From the NCBI GenBank assembly GCA_937927895.1, contig CALGKA010000114.1, positions 1 to 40,097 of the forward strand: a stretch of DNA of 40,097 nucleotides, read 5' to 3'. The translations under genes and the position numbers were made by a program. This document shows positions 8,064-15,249 of this stretch, piece by piece. How positions within the stretch are numbered: position 1 is the first letter of the stretch; each line of letters starts with the position of its first letter. The notes below the pieces were generated by a model. It did no database searches and was not told the DNA's origin. It worked only from the letters and a program-made list of their open reading frames with translations. Source of the stretch: an uncultured Granulosicoccaceae bacterium (GTDB taxonomy: Bacteria > Pseudomonadota > Gammaproteobacteria > Granulosicoccales > Granulosicoccaceae).

Positions 8064-9050
8064 CTACCGCGATATAACCGTCAACTTGCTAACCGCAGGG
8101 CCTTCAGCTGCAACCAAAACATGAGCACCGTCTGCGCTGTAACTTATTCCTTCTGCTTGAGTGTTAAAAGAATTCACAGGCACTGAAAGTACGGTATCAG
8201 CTGCACGTGTTAACGAATCCGCGGTGCCTTCACCTTCCTGGGCTGCCCAAATATGCACCTGACCGGTTAATGAAGGACCATACGTAAGCACTGCTATTTC
8301 ACGTCCGTTTGGATGAATATCTATATCGGTTATAGCGTTAACTCCCGGGCTTGACGATAAAGCCACTAAACCGCGATATTCCATCACTATACTGCTATTT
8401 TCTATTCCGCTGGCCAGTGACCCTTTCCATATTCCTTGTGCTGTGGTGTCTTGTCCGTTTTTGGCAATTACCACTACAGTGTCGTTATCACCATCTATAA
8501 ACACCGCCTCGGCATCATACGAGTTACCATCAGCGTAGCTCAGTGCAACACGGCGACTGTTGCTTTCAATAGTGAAACCCACAGATAGGTCTCCTAATGC
8601 AGGCTCGGGAATCACCAATAGGCTTTGATCACGACGAGCTCCACTGTTGTTACCAATATCAGCCACTATAATATGCGGTACACCATTAAGTTTTGCACCC
8701 GCTATTGCTTCCCAATCTACTGCTTCAGTGTCGGTTATCGTTACGGTTCCGAGCCCTTGGCCGGAGACATTTGTCACGTATACAACAGGCCCATCACCAC
8801 TATCGTTGTGGGCATAATAGAGATTATTTAATAGTTGGGATCGTTGCAGGCCGCTGGCTTCTTGCAGTTGCTCATCGGCAAAAGATACGGTGTACGGAAC
8901 TTGCTGTGTCACGCCTGGTGCCAAGAGCCCTAGCTCTGAATTGTTGATTGCATTGTTTTCAGTCTCTGGTGTTGAACTACTACCACCACAGGCAGACAAC
9001 ATAAGTAACGCAACAACTCCACCAGCTGTTTGCTTTAAATCATTATGCAT
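8064..9050 (-). CDS. Lipoprotein, probable beta-propeller
   Basis: This 328-residue protein has a lipoprotein signal peptide ending in the lipobox LSAC (Cys21), followed by a flexible CGGSSSTPETENN linker. The body has several repeated strand-like blocks with ASGL...YAHNDSGDG, DWEAIAG and IIVADIGNNSGARRD motifs, which suggest a beta-propeller domain on the outer or inner membrane. The function is unknown. It is monocistronic; its 3' end faces the 208-bp repeat array, and a remnant of another secreted-type gene lies just upstream. Confidence 0.75.
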   Translation of the reverse strand: MHNDLKQTAGGVVALLMLSACGGSSSTPETENNAINNSELGLLAPGVTQQVPYTVSFADEQLQEASGLQRSQLLNNLYYAHNDSGDGPVVYVTNVSGQGLGTVTITDTEAVDWEAIAGAKLNGVPHIIVADIGNNSGARRDQSLLVIPEPALGDLSVGFTIESNSRRVALSYADGNSYDAEAVFIDGDNDTVVVIAKNGQDTTAQGIWKGSLASGIENSSIVMEYRGLVALSSSPGVNAITDIDIHPNGREIAVLTYGPSLTGQVHIWAAQEGEGTADSLTRAADTVLSVPVNSFNTQAEGISYSADGAHVLVAAEGPAVSKLTVISR

Positions 9051-9100
9051 AACAAATCACGCTCTTTGTGTATTTTCTAATTAGCATAAGCATTCAGGCC

Positions 9101-9307
9101 TCATTGACCATACAAGCTCTGTGTATAGCTACAATTACTTAGATCCTCACAGCCGGTTAAAACAATCGTTGTGAAGATTGATGGGGTGCTATCAGGCAGA
9201 GAACTTGCGGAAGGTTCGTACCATGCATACCTTGGATCTGCCGGCCCACCGTTATCATTGTCATTCAATTGAATTTCAATCCAAAAAGTCTCAACAACCT
9301 GGCCTCT
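9101..9307 (-). pseudogene. C-terminal remnant of an unidentified gene
   Basis: A frame of 68 codons, closed by TGA at 9310-9308 and ending at TGA 9103-9101, has protein-like composition: WIEIQLNDNDNGGPADPRY, then acidic, Ser/Pro-rich and Cys-containing stretches, ending QSLYGQ. It has no plausible start codon or ribosome site. It could be the tail of a decayed extracellular protein. It lies 50 bases upstream of the lipoprotein gene. The rest of the gap (9308-9588) shows nothing recognisable beyond the leader of the monooxygenase gene. Confidence 0.4.
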
Positions 9308-9600
9308 TCAAACTGTGGATTTACATATTACCCTACTATTTGTAACGTTGTCTTGACATTGGCAATGATATATCGTGATTTACACACCTTATCATTTTCT
9401 GAATTCTTGTTTGTCATTAGTATGACCGATGAAAAACTGCCCATTTGACGGGGCAACTACAAATATATTGGGGAACCTACGTATACCCCAACCTGATGCA
9501 TCTAACGACCAGACAACACAACAATAGTTCTGCAATTTTCAACCTTGTGATATGGTTTTAAAGCAACTGGATTAAACGTACGCTAAAATTGGAGGAAGTT

Positions 9601-11412
9601 ATGGCTGTTATCGCAGAAGACCTCGCTAACAAGCAGGTCACCCATTGGCTCGGTGCTTTAGAAAAAGCACTAACAGAGCAAAACATCGACGCCGCCGTTG
9701 ACCTTTTTGACGACGATTCATACTGGCGTGATTTTGTTACTTTCACATGGAACCTCGACACCTCAGAAGGCAAAGGGGCCATTCGTTCAATGCTTGAAAA
9801 TACGCTCTCTTTAACCCAACCTTCAAACTGGCAACTTGAGGGTGACGCCAACTCTGCTGACGGTGTCACTGACGCATGGTTTACGTTTGAAACTAAAAGC
9901 GCACGTGGCAAAGGTCACATTCGACTCAAGGGCGACAAATGCTGGACACTGCTAACCACCATGCTAGAACTCAAGGGGCACGAGGAAACCAATGACAAAC
10001 ACGGGACTCGAGAATTTGGTGTAGAGCATGGTGCAGTTAAAAATCGACCCAATTGGATAGAACGTAAAACCCAGGAAGAATCCGACCTGGGTTATAAAAC
10101 GCAACCTTACTGTGTAATTATTGGCGGCGGTCAAGGTGGTATAGCGCTTGGGGCAAGACTCAAAAGACTCAACGTGCCGACCATTGTTATAGAAAAGAAT
10201 GAACGCCCTGGTGACTCCTGGCGCAATCGCTATCGGTCACTGTGTTTGCATGACCCAGTCTGGTACGACCACCTACCCTATCTACCATTTCCTGATCATT
10301 GGCCGGTGTTTTCCCCAAAAGACAAAATTGGTGATTGGTTAGAGATGTACACCAAGATTATGGATATAAACTACTGGACAAAATCAGAATGCACCAGCGC
10401 AAGCTATGATGAGGCCAGTGGCAAGTGGCGCGTTGCAATTGATCGTGACGGTGAGCAAGTCATACTTGAACCAACACAGTTAGTACTCGCTACAGGTATG
10501 TCTGCAGTACCGAATATGCCAGAGGTACCCGGCGCAGACTCCTTTGCAGGCACTGTTTGCCATTCAAGTAAACATGCCGGCGGAGAGGGATACGAAGGCA
10601 AGAAATGTGTAGTGATTGGATCTAACAACTCTGCCCACGATATATGTGCAGACCTCTGGGAAAACGGTGCTGACGTCACAATGATTCAACGCTCTACAAC
10701 TCATATAGCGAAATCTGAAACACTGATGGACCTCGCTCTTGGCGGTTTATATTCTAAACAAGCGGTTGATGCTGGTGTCACTACCGACACCGCTGATCTA
10801 ATCTTTGCATCAATACCGTACAAAATATTGCATGAATTCCAGATCCCTGCCTACGAAGAAATGAAGAAACGTGATGCTGAAATGTATGAAGGGCTAGAGA
10901 AAGCCGGCTTCATGCTCGACTTCGGGGAAGACGGTTCCGGACTATTCATGAAGTATCTTCGCCGCGGATCGGGCTACTACATAGATGTAGGTGCATCACA
11001 ATTAATCATTGATGGGGAAATAAAACTCAAGAGCGGTGTTAACGTTACCGAGATTAAAAAGAACTCTATCTGTTTTGATGACAATTCCGAACTCGATGCC
11101 GACCTTATTGTATTCGCCACTGGATACAGCTCAATGAATGGCTGGGCGGCTAACCTGATCTCACAAGAGACCGCAGACAAAGTCGGTAAGTGCTGGGGGC
11201 TTGGCTCCGATACAAAGAAAGATCCAGGCCCGTGGGAAGGCGAGTTACGCAATATGTGGAAGCCTACCCAACAGGAAGGCTTGTGGTTTCACGGTGGCAA
11301 CTTGCATCAGTCAAGGCACTATTCGCTTTACCTTACCTTGCAATTAAAAGCGCGTATGGAAGGTATCAATCAACCGACCTACAACATGAAAACGGTAAAC
11401 CATTTGTCGTAA
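9601..11412 (+). CDS. Flavin-containing monooxygenase with N-terminal NTF2/SnoaL-like domain
   Basis: This two-domain protein has 603 residues. Residues 1-125 look like an NTF2/SnoaL-like cone. From about 170 onward there is an FMO-type flavoprotein with FAD motif GGGQGG (175-180), an FAGTVCHSS segment resembling the FMO/BVMO fingerprint and the NADPH motif GSNNSA (340-345). Near 500, ELDADLIVFATGY is the typical ATGY motif. Such enzymes oxygenate heteroatoms or carbonyls using NADPH and O2; the substrate is unknown. The frame opens at TTG 9589, but ATG 9601 is chosen because GGAGG lies at 9591-9595. It is convergent with the slipin gene. Confidence 0.85.
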   Translation: MAVIAEDLANKQVTHWLGALEKALTEQNIDAAVDLFDDDSYWRDFVTFTWNLDTSEGKGAIRSMLENTLSLTQPSNWQLEGDANSADGVTDAWFTFETKSARGKGHIRLKGDKCWTLLTTMLELKGHEETNDKHGTREFGVEHGAVKNRPNWIERKTQEESDLGYKTQPYCVIIGGGQGGIALGARLKRLNVPTIVIEKNERPGDSWRNRYRSLCLHDPVWYDHLPYLPFPDHWPVFSPKDKIGDWLEMYTKIMDINYWTKSECTSASYDEASGKWRVAIDRDGEQVILEPTQLVLATGMSAVPNMPEVPGADSFAGTVCHSSKHAGGEGYEGKKCVVIGSNNSAHDICADLWENGADVTMIQRSTTHIAKSETLMDLALGGLYSKQAVDAGVTTDTADLIFASIPYKILHEFQIPAYEEMKKRDAEMYEGLEKAGFMLDFGEDGSGLFMKYLRRGSGYYIDVGASQLIIDGEIKLKSGVNVTEIKKNSICFDDNSELDADLIVFATGYSSMNGWAANLISQETADKVGKCWGLGSDTKKDPGPWEGELRNMWKPTQQEGLWFHGGNLHQSRHYSLYLTLQLKARMEGINQPTYNMKTVNHLS

Positions 11413-11423
11413 TTACTAAAATC

Positions 11424-11446
11424 CGGGAGGGCAGACCGCCCTCCCG
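11424..11446. terminator. Perfect 9-bp hairpin between convergent genes
   Basis: CGGGAGGGC (11424-11432) and GCCCTCCCG (11438-11446) pair perfectly around AGACC. The hairpin sits between the stop codons of the monooxygenase and slipin genes and can act in both directions. Neither side has a long T tract, but the GC-rich stem and position make termination likely. Confidence 0.6.
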
Positions 11447-11450
11447 CACC

Positions 11451-12590
11451 CTACTTCTTTAAGCGAACCAGTCCATCCATTACGGAATCCAAACCACCGT
11501 ATACAGACAAGCTGCCCACTTTTTCGGTTACTCTTTCCAGAGTTTCCAGTTCCTTCAAACGCAATGCAACACTATTGCCTTCCATCACTTTCGCGGTGTT
11601 CAACAACGAACGTGTTGCATTGGTTTCTTCACGACGACGAATAACATTCGCTTGCGCCATTTTATCCGCCTCTACCACTTTAGCCAGCAACTCTTTCATG
11701 TCGCCGGGTAGAATGATGTCTTTAACACCAACACTTTTAACGCTGATACCCACCTCACTAAAGCGTGAGCCTAGTGATTTGGCAACCTGCTCGTCAATAG
11801 ACGTTTTATCTTCAAGCAAAGCATCTAAAGTGCGTGTACCCACTGCTGCACGTAAGCCAAACTGAATTTCCTTATACAAATGATCCATAGGATCTTTGAG
11901 CTTACGTAACGCAAGTGCTGCATCTTCAAACTGATAAGTTGCAGCCAGGTTAATTCTTAAAGCGACTTTGTCACTGGTTAGAATTTCCTGACCTTGCACT
12001 TCAAGCGTTCTGACACGCATGTCGATCAGATCAATGCTAACTACACGATCAACGTTAAAATAGGCATGCAAACCAGCGTTCAAGCTTGCAACAATTTCAC
12101 CGTCAACGTACAACAGCCCCACATGACCTTCAGGAACAACACGCCCTACAACAGCGTTTTTCGCAATCGCTTTAACACGACCATCAGCGCTTCCGAACAG
12201 TAATCGAGCAATACGTCTCTCAACAGCAAGACCGACACTTAGATCAAAGCGCTCCACTTTAAGTTTCACAAGTCCCTTAAAGTACATTTTTCGCAACGAC
12301 GGACCTATCACTGCCGACACCTGATCATTGATGTAAACCAAAGCTACTTCTTCTGCTTTAGTTTCAATCACATCAAAAGCTTCACTGACCAGTTCAGGCT
12401 CTGATTGGACTAAATAGTCTTCCATTCTGTGCTCAAACTCTGGCTTACTGATATCGAATCGTTCCAGCTCATAATTGGAAGTCAAAGTCAGGTAACGATA
12501 AATCCCCGGTGCAAGGAAAGCGTAAAAATCTCCGTCCTTGTACAGGAGAGCACGTTCATGCTTACGCACGATAAACTTTCTGTAAAACAT
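11451..12590 (-). CDS. Slipin-type SPFH/band-7 protein
   Basis: This 379-residue protein has a tandem arrangement. An N-terminal module (FIVRKHERALLYKDG...LAPGIY) is followed by a full SPFH domain (VPEGHVGLLYVDGEIVASL...VDLIDMRVRTLEVQGQEILT) and a C-terminal helical tail beginning at VVEADKMAQANVIRRREET. SPFH proteins build membrane-associated rings or scaffolds. This one lacks an obvious N-terminal membrane helix. The frame runs upstream to TTG 12704, but ATG 12590 is preceded by AAGGAG at ideal distance. About 270 bases further upstream, on the same strand, lies the structured tRNA-like region. From memory, slipins occur in some RtcR-type RNA-repair loci; no rtcB, rtcA or rtcR gene is in this window. 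Confidence 0.8.
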   Translation of the reverse strand: MFYRKFIVRKHERALLYKDGDFYAFLAPGIYRYLTLTSNYELERFDISKPEFEHRMEDYLVQSEPELVSEAFDVIETKAEEVALVYINDQVSAVIGPSLRKMYFKGLVKLKVERFDLSVGLAVERRIARLLFGSADGRVKAIAKNAVVGRVVPEGHVGLLYVDGEIVASLNAGLHAYFNVDRVVSIDLIDMRVRTLEVQGQEILTSDKVALRINLAATYQFEDAALALRKLKDPMDHLYKEIQFGLRAAVGTRTLDALLEDKTSIDEQVAKSLGSRFSEVGISVKSVGVKDIILPGDMKELLAKVVEADKMAQANVIRRREETNATRSLLNTAKVMEGNSVALRLKELETLERVTEKVGSLSVYGGLDSVMDGLVRLKK

Positions 12591-12822
12591 TGCGTTCTCC
12601 TTATACGTTAAAAATATCCGCCGAAACGGGTTAAAAGTTGGCACCGTTGCCACAACATCACTGTGGATCATTGGCATGGATAGCTTGGATGCGAAACGCG
12701 CCACGTACAGTACAACGGCGTGATAAACACAAACAACTGTTCATCAGCACCTTGCACCGCTTGCAGTGAGTCACTCACCGAAACCAGCCAACATCACAAC
12801 AACCGACTGTGATACTGCTGTA

Positions 12823-12854
12823 GTGTTACAACACAATATTTGCTGATGTAACAC
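12823..12854. promoter_or_regulatory. Inverted repeat in the slipin leader, possible operator
   Basis: GTGTTACA (12823-12830) and TGTAACAC (12847-12854) form a perfect 8-bp inverted repeat with a 16-base spacer, about 230-260 bases upstream of the slipin start. A second dyad, ATCACA...TGTGAT, lies just downstream on the slipin strand. Spaced dyads of this kind can be activator binding sites. No sigma-54 (-24/-12) element with correct spacing was found between here and the slipin gene. Confidence 0.3.
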
Positions 12855-12857
12855 GTA

Positions 12858-12951
12858 CCGGCAACGGTTGCCGGGTGCGGGTGATTTCTCACCCGGTTAA
12901 TGCGGAGTCGAACCGCAGGCTTTCGCCGTTCCCATGATGGCGTTGAAGGCC
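12858..12951 (-). ncRNA. Second tRNA-like/structured element (T-arm plus stable hairpins)
   Basis: On the minus strand, directly after the cloverleaf, comes a long bulged hairpin (GGCC at 12951-12948 to GCC at 12920-12918). Next is a canonical T-arm, TGCGG TTCGACT CCGCA (12917-12901). Then come a 7-bp hairpin capped by GAAA (CGGGTGA/TCACCCG, 12895-12878) and an 8-bp palindrome CCGGCAAC/GTTGCCGG (12874-12858). The T-loop TTCGACT fits tRNA rules, but no matching D-arm or acceptor 5' strand is visible. It is therefore half of a tRNA or a tRNA mimic. The compact hairpins suggest a functional RNA rather than decay. Confidence 0.5.
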
Positions 12952-12953
12952 AG

Positions 12954-13027
12954 GTATGAAAGCTGGAATCGAACCAGCTACCCTCAGATTAGAAATCTGA
13001 TGCTCTAACCAAATGAGCTATTTCATG
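12954..13027 (-). ncRNA. tRNA-like cloverleaf, anticodon UCU, without CCA
   Basis: All four arms can be drawn on the minus strand: acceptor CATGAAA/TTTCATA, D-stem GCTC/GAGC with loop ATTTGGTTA, anticodon stem TCAGA/TCTGA with loop TTTCTAA (anticodon TCT, Arg), variable loop GGGTA and T-arm GCTGG TTCGATT CCAGC. Oddities are a C1-A72 mismatch (otherwise a mark of initiator tRNA), an AT-rich acceptor, a discriminator C followed by CTGG instead of CCA, and T15/A48 in reversed Levitt orientation. It may be a tRNA-Arg(UCU) with unusual ends, a tRNA pseudogene, or a tRNA mimic inside a longer RNA. It lies in the slipin leader. Confidence 0.6.
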
Positions 13028-13037
13028 GTTCATCTGT

Positions 13038-13163
13038 GCTTAACAGCTCGGTACACACGGTGCGATGATTAGCGTTGGTGCGCCAGCGAGGCATAAAACC
13101 TCGGCCGCTGAATCTGTTAAACCTACAAATGATAGGTGTACCGAATCGAATAAACGACTCAGT
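13038..13163 (-). ncRNA. Structured RNA region 5' of the tRNA-like cloverleaf
   Basis: On the minus strand, a 9-bp hairpin ACTGAGTCG/CGATTCGGT (13163-13140) is followed by a long-range stem GTTTAACAG (13122-13114) pairing with CTGTTAAGC (13046-13038). This stem encloses an inner hairpin CGAGG/CCTCG (around 13103-13087). The cloverleaf starts ten bases after the closing stem. A perfect AGGAGG at 13180-13175 precedes the region, but no ATG/GTG/TTG follows at proper distance. The layout suggests one RNA carrying a closed stem domain and a tRNA-like domain. Confidence 0.45.
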
Positions 13164-13191
13164 AAATTCGTTATCCTCCTAAAAATAAAGT

Positions 13192-13224
13192 AAAAAAAAC
13201 CCTGGTGGAACGAGTCGACCAGGG
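13192..13224 (-). terminator. Rho-independent terminator of the small four-Cys gene
   Basis: CCCTGGT (13224-13218 on the minus strand) pairs with ACCAGGG (13206-13200) and is followed by eight T residues (13199-13192). It ends the transcript of the small ORF at 13287-13472 and separates it from the tRNA-like region. Just upstream on the same strand, two mutually exclusive stems are possible: TGAAAG/CTTTCA and AAAGGCT/AGCCTTT. Confidence 0.8.
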
Positions 13225-13286
13225 CTTTTAAAGGCTATCTGAAAGACTCGCGGTGCAAGCCTTTCACTGAATTTTCAGCTATTTGC

Positions 13287-13472
13287 TTACCACATACGTA
13301 CTTCATTGGGGCGAATACTATGTATACGCCTACCATTGTCCACACTGCATCTTTGTTCAAGTTGCCATGCAGCTGCGCTACACCCTGTAGGTTCTATTGC
13401 GAAGAACGACTCATTCGCCTTGCAGATATAGCAGTTATTGGTTGGCAGTAATTGTTGTGTTTGAATTTTCAT
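13287..13472 (-). CDS. Small four-cysteine protein, probably iron-regulated
   Basis: This is a 61-residue ORF beginning MKIQTQQLLP with four cysteines, including a CYIC pair near residue 14 and single Cys residues near 31 and 42. It ends in RIHSIRPNEVRMW. No family is recognised; the CxxC pair could bind metal. Support for expression is unusually good: a TTGACA-N16-TATACT promoter ends 11 bases before the ATG, Fur-box-like sites lie upstream, and a strong terminator follows. The promoter position implies a near-leaderless mRNA, and no ribosome site precedes the ATG. The transcript could alternatively be an iron-regulated small RNA of about 280 nt. Confidence 0.45.
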   Translation of the reverse strand: MKIQTQQLLPTNNCYICKANESFFAIEPTGCSAAAWQLEQRCSVDNGRRIHSIRPNEVRMW

Positions 13473-13482
13473 TAGGAGCGCG

Positions 13483-13528
13483 AGTATACGGACACTTAGT
13501 TATATGTCAACAGTGATAATAATTTATT
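13483..13528 (-). promoter_or_regulatory. Sigma-70 promoter with overlapping weak Fur-like site
   Basis: On the minus strand, TTGACA (13510-13505) and TATACT (13488-13483) are separated by 16 bases, a near-consensus promoter. Transcription should begin near 13476, leaving a leader of about 4 nt before the ATG at 13472. TGATAATAATTTATT (13514-13528, plus strand) matches the 7-1-7 Fur consensus at 11 of 15 positions and abuts the -35 box, so it could repress. Confidence 0.65.
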
Positions 13529-13557
13529 TTTGAAAGTAGCGACAAGTTCAATCAACG

Positions 13558-13572
13558 TGATTACCATTATCA
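13558..13572. promoter_or_regulatory. Fur box
   Basis: TGATTACCATTATCA matches the 7-1-7 Fur consensus TGATAATNATTATCA at 13 of 15 positions. It lies about 48 bp upstream of the -35 box of the small-gene promoter. With the weaker promoter-proximal site it suggests Fur control. A fur gene sits at the end of this window. Confidence 0.6.
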
Positions 13573-13745
13573 TTTACATAAAACCCAGCATTTAACTGGT
13601 GTTTTCAACACTTACTTACACCTAAAAACCATGGCTCTAGAGTCTCTTTTGAAACTTGAGGGTTTCCGATTAAGCTTCCAGTGTTTGGTTTCAGGCCTGT
13701 GTTTTTTTTTACCTAAGATAATAACTAAGCTACTTTTTCTTATAG

Positions 13746-14019
13746 TCCCACGCTAACGCTTGTGGGTTTCCTGAAACGCACAACATGGAACCTAACGAGC
13801 ACCAACATAGACATGTCCATAAGCAGCTTTGCAGCCGTTTTATGAATAAAGTACGTCAACGGAAACCCACAAGCGTTAGCGTGGGACTGACCACCCCGAT
13901 CTCATCATGCTTCATATCCAGAACCGAACTGCGCAAAACTAAAATCTCATAGTCCGAGTTACATCATTCAAGCTCAAAACTCATACAGTTCAGTCCCACG
14001 CTAACGCTTGTGGGTTTCC
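13746..14019. repeat. Inverted, diverged copy of the 246-bp repeat unit
   Basis: The REP-like 26-mers occur at 13746-13771, 13861-13886 and 13994-14019. Between them the sequence is the reverse complement of the unit at 1-582, including the GACATGTCCATAAGCAGC segment and ACCCCGATCTCATCATGC. It lies between divergent genes (small four-Cys gene and SDR), unlike the other arrays. Confidence 0.9.
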
Positions 14020-14154
14020 TGAAGGTGGGCACGTATCAGTTAACAAGCACTGAAAGACCAATGCCGACTGAACTAATCTTTGTGGTAAATTAGAAATATA
14101 GTAAACCACCAAATTATTGATAGACGTAACAACCGATAAAGTGAGACACCAAAC

Positions 14155-14862
14155 ATGCTAAAACCTAACGGTCGAGTAGTCATGATATCGGGAGCTAATC
14201 GAGGCATTGGTCTGGCAACAGCACACGCACTATCTACCGCTGGTTACAGAGTAAGCCTTGGTGCACGCACCCCTGCGAGTATCGATTTATCGTCATTCGC
14301 GAATGAAGTAGCGGTTCACACGTGGGACGCTAACGATCAAGAAACATCAGCCCAATGGGCAGAAGCTACACGCAACCAGTTCGGCTCTATAGATGCGATT
14401 GTATTAAACGCAGGAATAATCGTTAACGCTGATTTGGAAACAGGCTTGGAATCAGACATGGACGATATGTGGAATGTCAATTTCAAAGGTCCGTTACGTC
14501 TGATCAGATCTGTACTGGCAGATCTCAAAGTCTGTGGTCATGGTCGAGTTGTTAATGTGGTATCACTCTCAGGCAAACGTTTATTAAACGAATCAAGTCT
14601 GGGTTACGCTGCATCGAAATTCGCTTCATTGGCATTAACCCACGCTATTCGTCGTAATGGTTGGGATAGCGGCATTCGCGCTACAGCCGTGTGCCCGGGC
14701 TTGGTAGATACCGATATGGTGACTAATGTAACAACACCGGAAGGTCAGTTTAAAATTACACCAGCCGCCATAGCAGCAACGGTCGCATACGCCCTATCCC
14801 TTCCGAATGACGCATCAGTGGCAGAGATACTGGTGAACAGTCGACTAGAACCCTCTTTCTAA
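14155..14862 (+). CDS. Short-chain dehydrogenase/reductase
   Basis: This is a classical SDR of 235 residues. It has the nucleotide-binding GANRGIG (13-19), the structural NAG (85-87), an active-site serine in VVSLSGK (137-139) and Y151-x3-K155 in GYAASK. It also has the PG motif after the active site (CPGLVDTDMV). It should reduce or oxidise a carbonyl/alcohol with NAD(P)H; the substrate is unknown. The ATG at 14155 has a weak GTGAGA ribosome site. It stands alone, with the SEC-C pseudogene 100 bases downstream. Confidence 0.85.
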   Translation: MLKPNGRVVMISGANRGIGLATAHALSTAGYRVSLGARTPASIDLSSFANEVAVHTWDANDQETSAQWAEATRNQFGSIDAIVLNAGIIVNADLETGLESDMDDMWNVNFKGPLRLIRSVLADLKVCGHGRVVNVVSLSGKRLLNESSLGYAASKFASLALTHAIRRNGWDSGIRATAVCPGLVDTDMVTNVTTPEGQFKITPAAIAATVAYALSLPNDASVAEILVNSRLEPSF

Positions 14863-14964
14863 TTTATTCAACTGATCACCTTGGTAGAATCAAACAGCCG
14901 TTTTGGAATAAAACGTATTAACATAGAACACGCGAATATTTGTTCGCACACAAGGAGTGACATC

Positions 14965-15203
14965 ATGAAAAACCAATACGAAAAACCGTTCTTTTGAACC
15001 ATCCAGCAAACGTCGGCGTGGCTTCCCCTCTGAAACTCAAGTTAAACGCGGCCTAAGAAAAGTCGGCAGCGACAAATACTTAGTGGAAAAACTGGGCCGA
15101 AACGATCCCTGCCCATGCGGTTCTGGTCGTAGATTTCAAACGTTGTTGTATTCAGTCAAAGAGTCTTCAAGATTCGGCTAGAAACGACTACTATCGCGAG
15201 TAG
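14965..15203 (+). pseudogene. SEC-C motif protein gene with two frameshifts
   Basis: A good ribosome site (AAGGAG) precedes ATG 14965, but the frame stops after ten codons. Dropping one A from the A5 run after ATG restores a basic protein ([19 protein letters not shown]) reaching [12 protein letters not shown]. Removing one C near 15142 restores the rest of the zinc motif as KRCC, with a tail ending NDYYRE at TAG 15201. The intact product would be about 78 residues with a C-terminal SEC-C zinc-binding motif ([13 protein letters not shown]). Two independent +1 changes suggest recent inactivation, unless they are assembly errors. Confidence 0.75.
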
Positions 15204-15249
15204 AACCATGCAACTTGCATCGGACATAATGTCTGGTGCAGGTATTAGA

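Noticed and set aside
12591-12704. Extended N terminus of the slipin
   Set aside because: ATG 12590 has an ideal AAGGAG and begins family-like sequence; the extension does not look like slipin.
12591-12857. Sigma-54 (-24/-12) promoter for the slipin gene, expected if RtcR-controlled
   Set aside because: GG and GC pairs occur (for example in GTGGCGCGTTTCGCA), but none has the required 10-base spacing.
13042-13180. Small ORF after the perfect AGGAGG at 13180-13175
   Set aside because: The open frame of about 43 codons has no ATG, GTG or TTG at a usable distance, and it overlaps the paired RNA stems.
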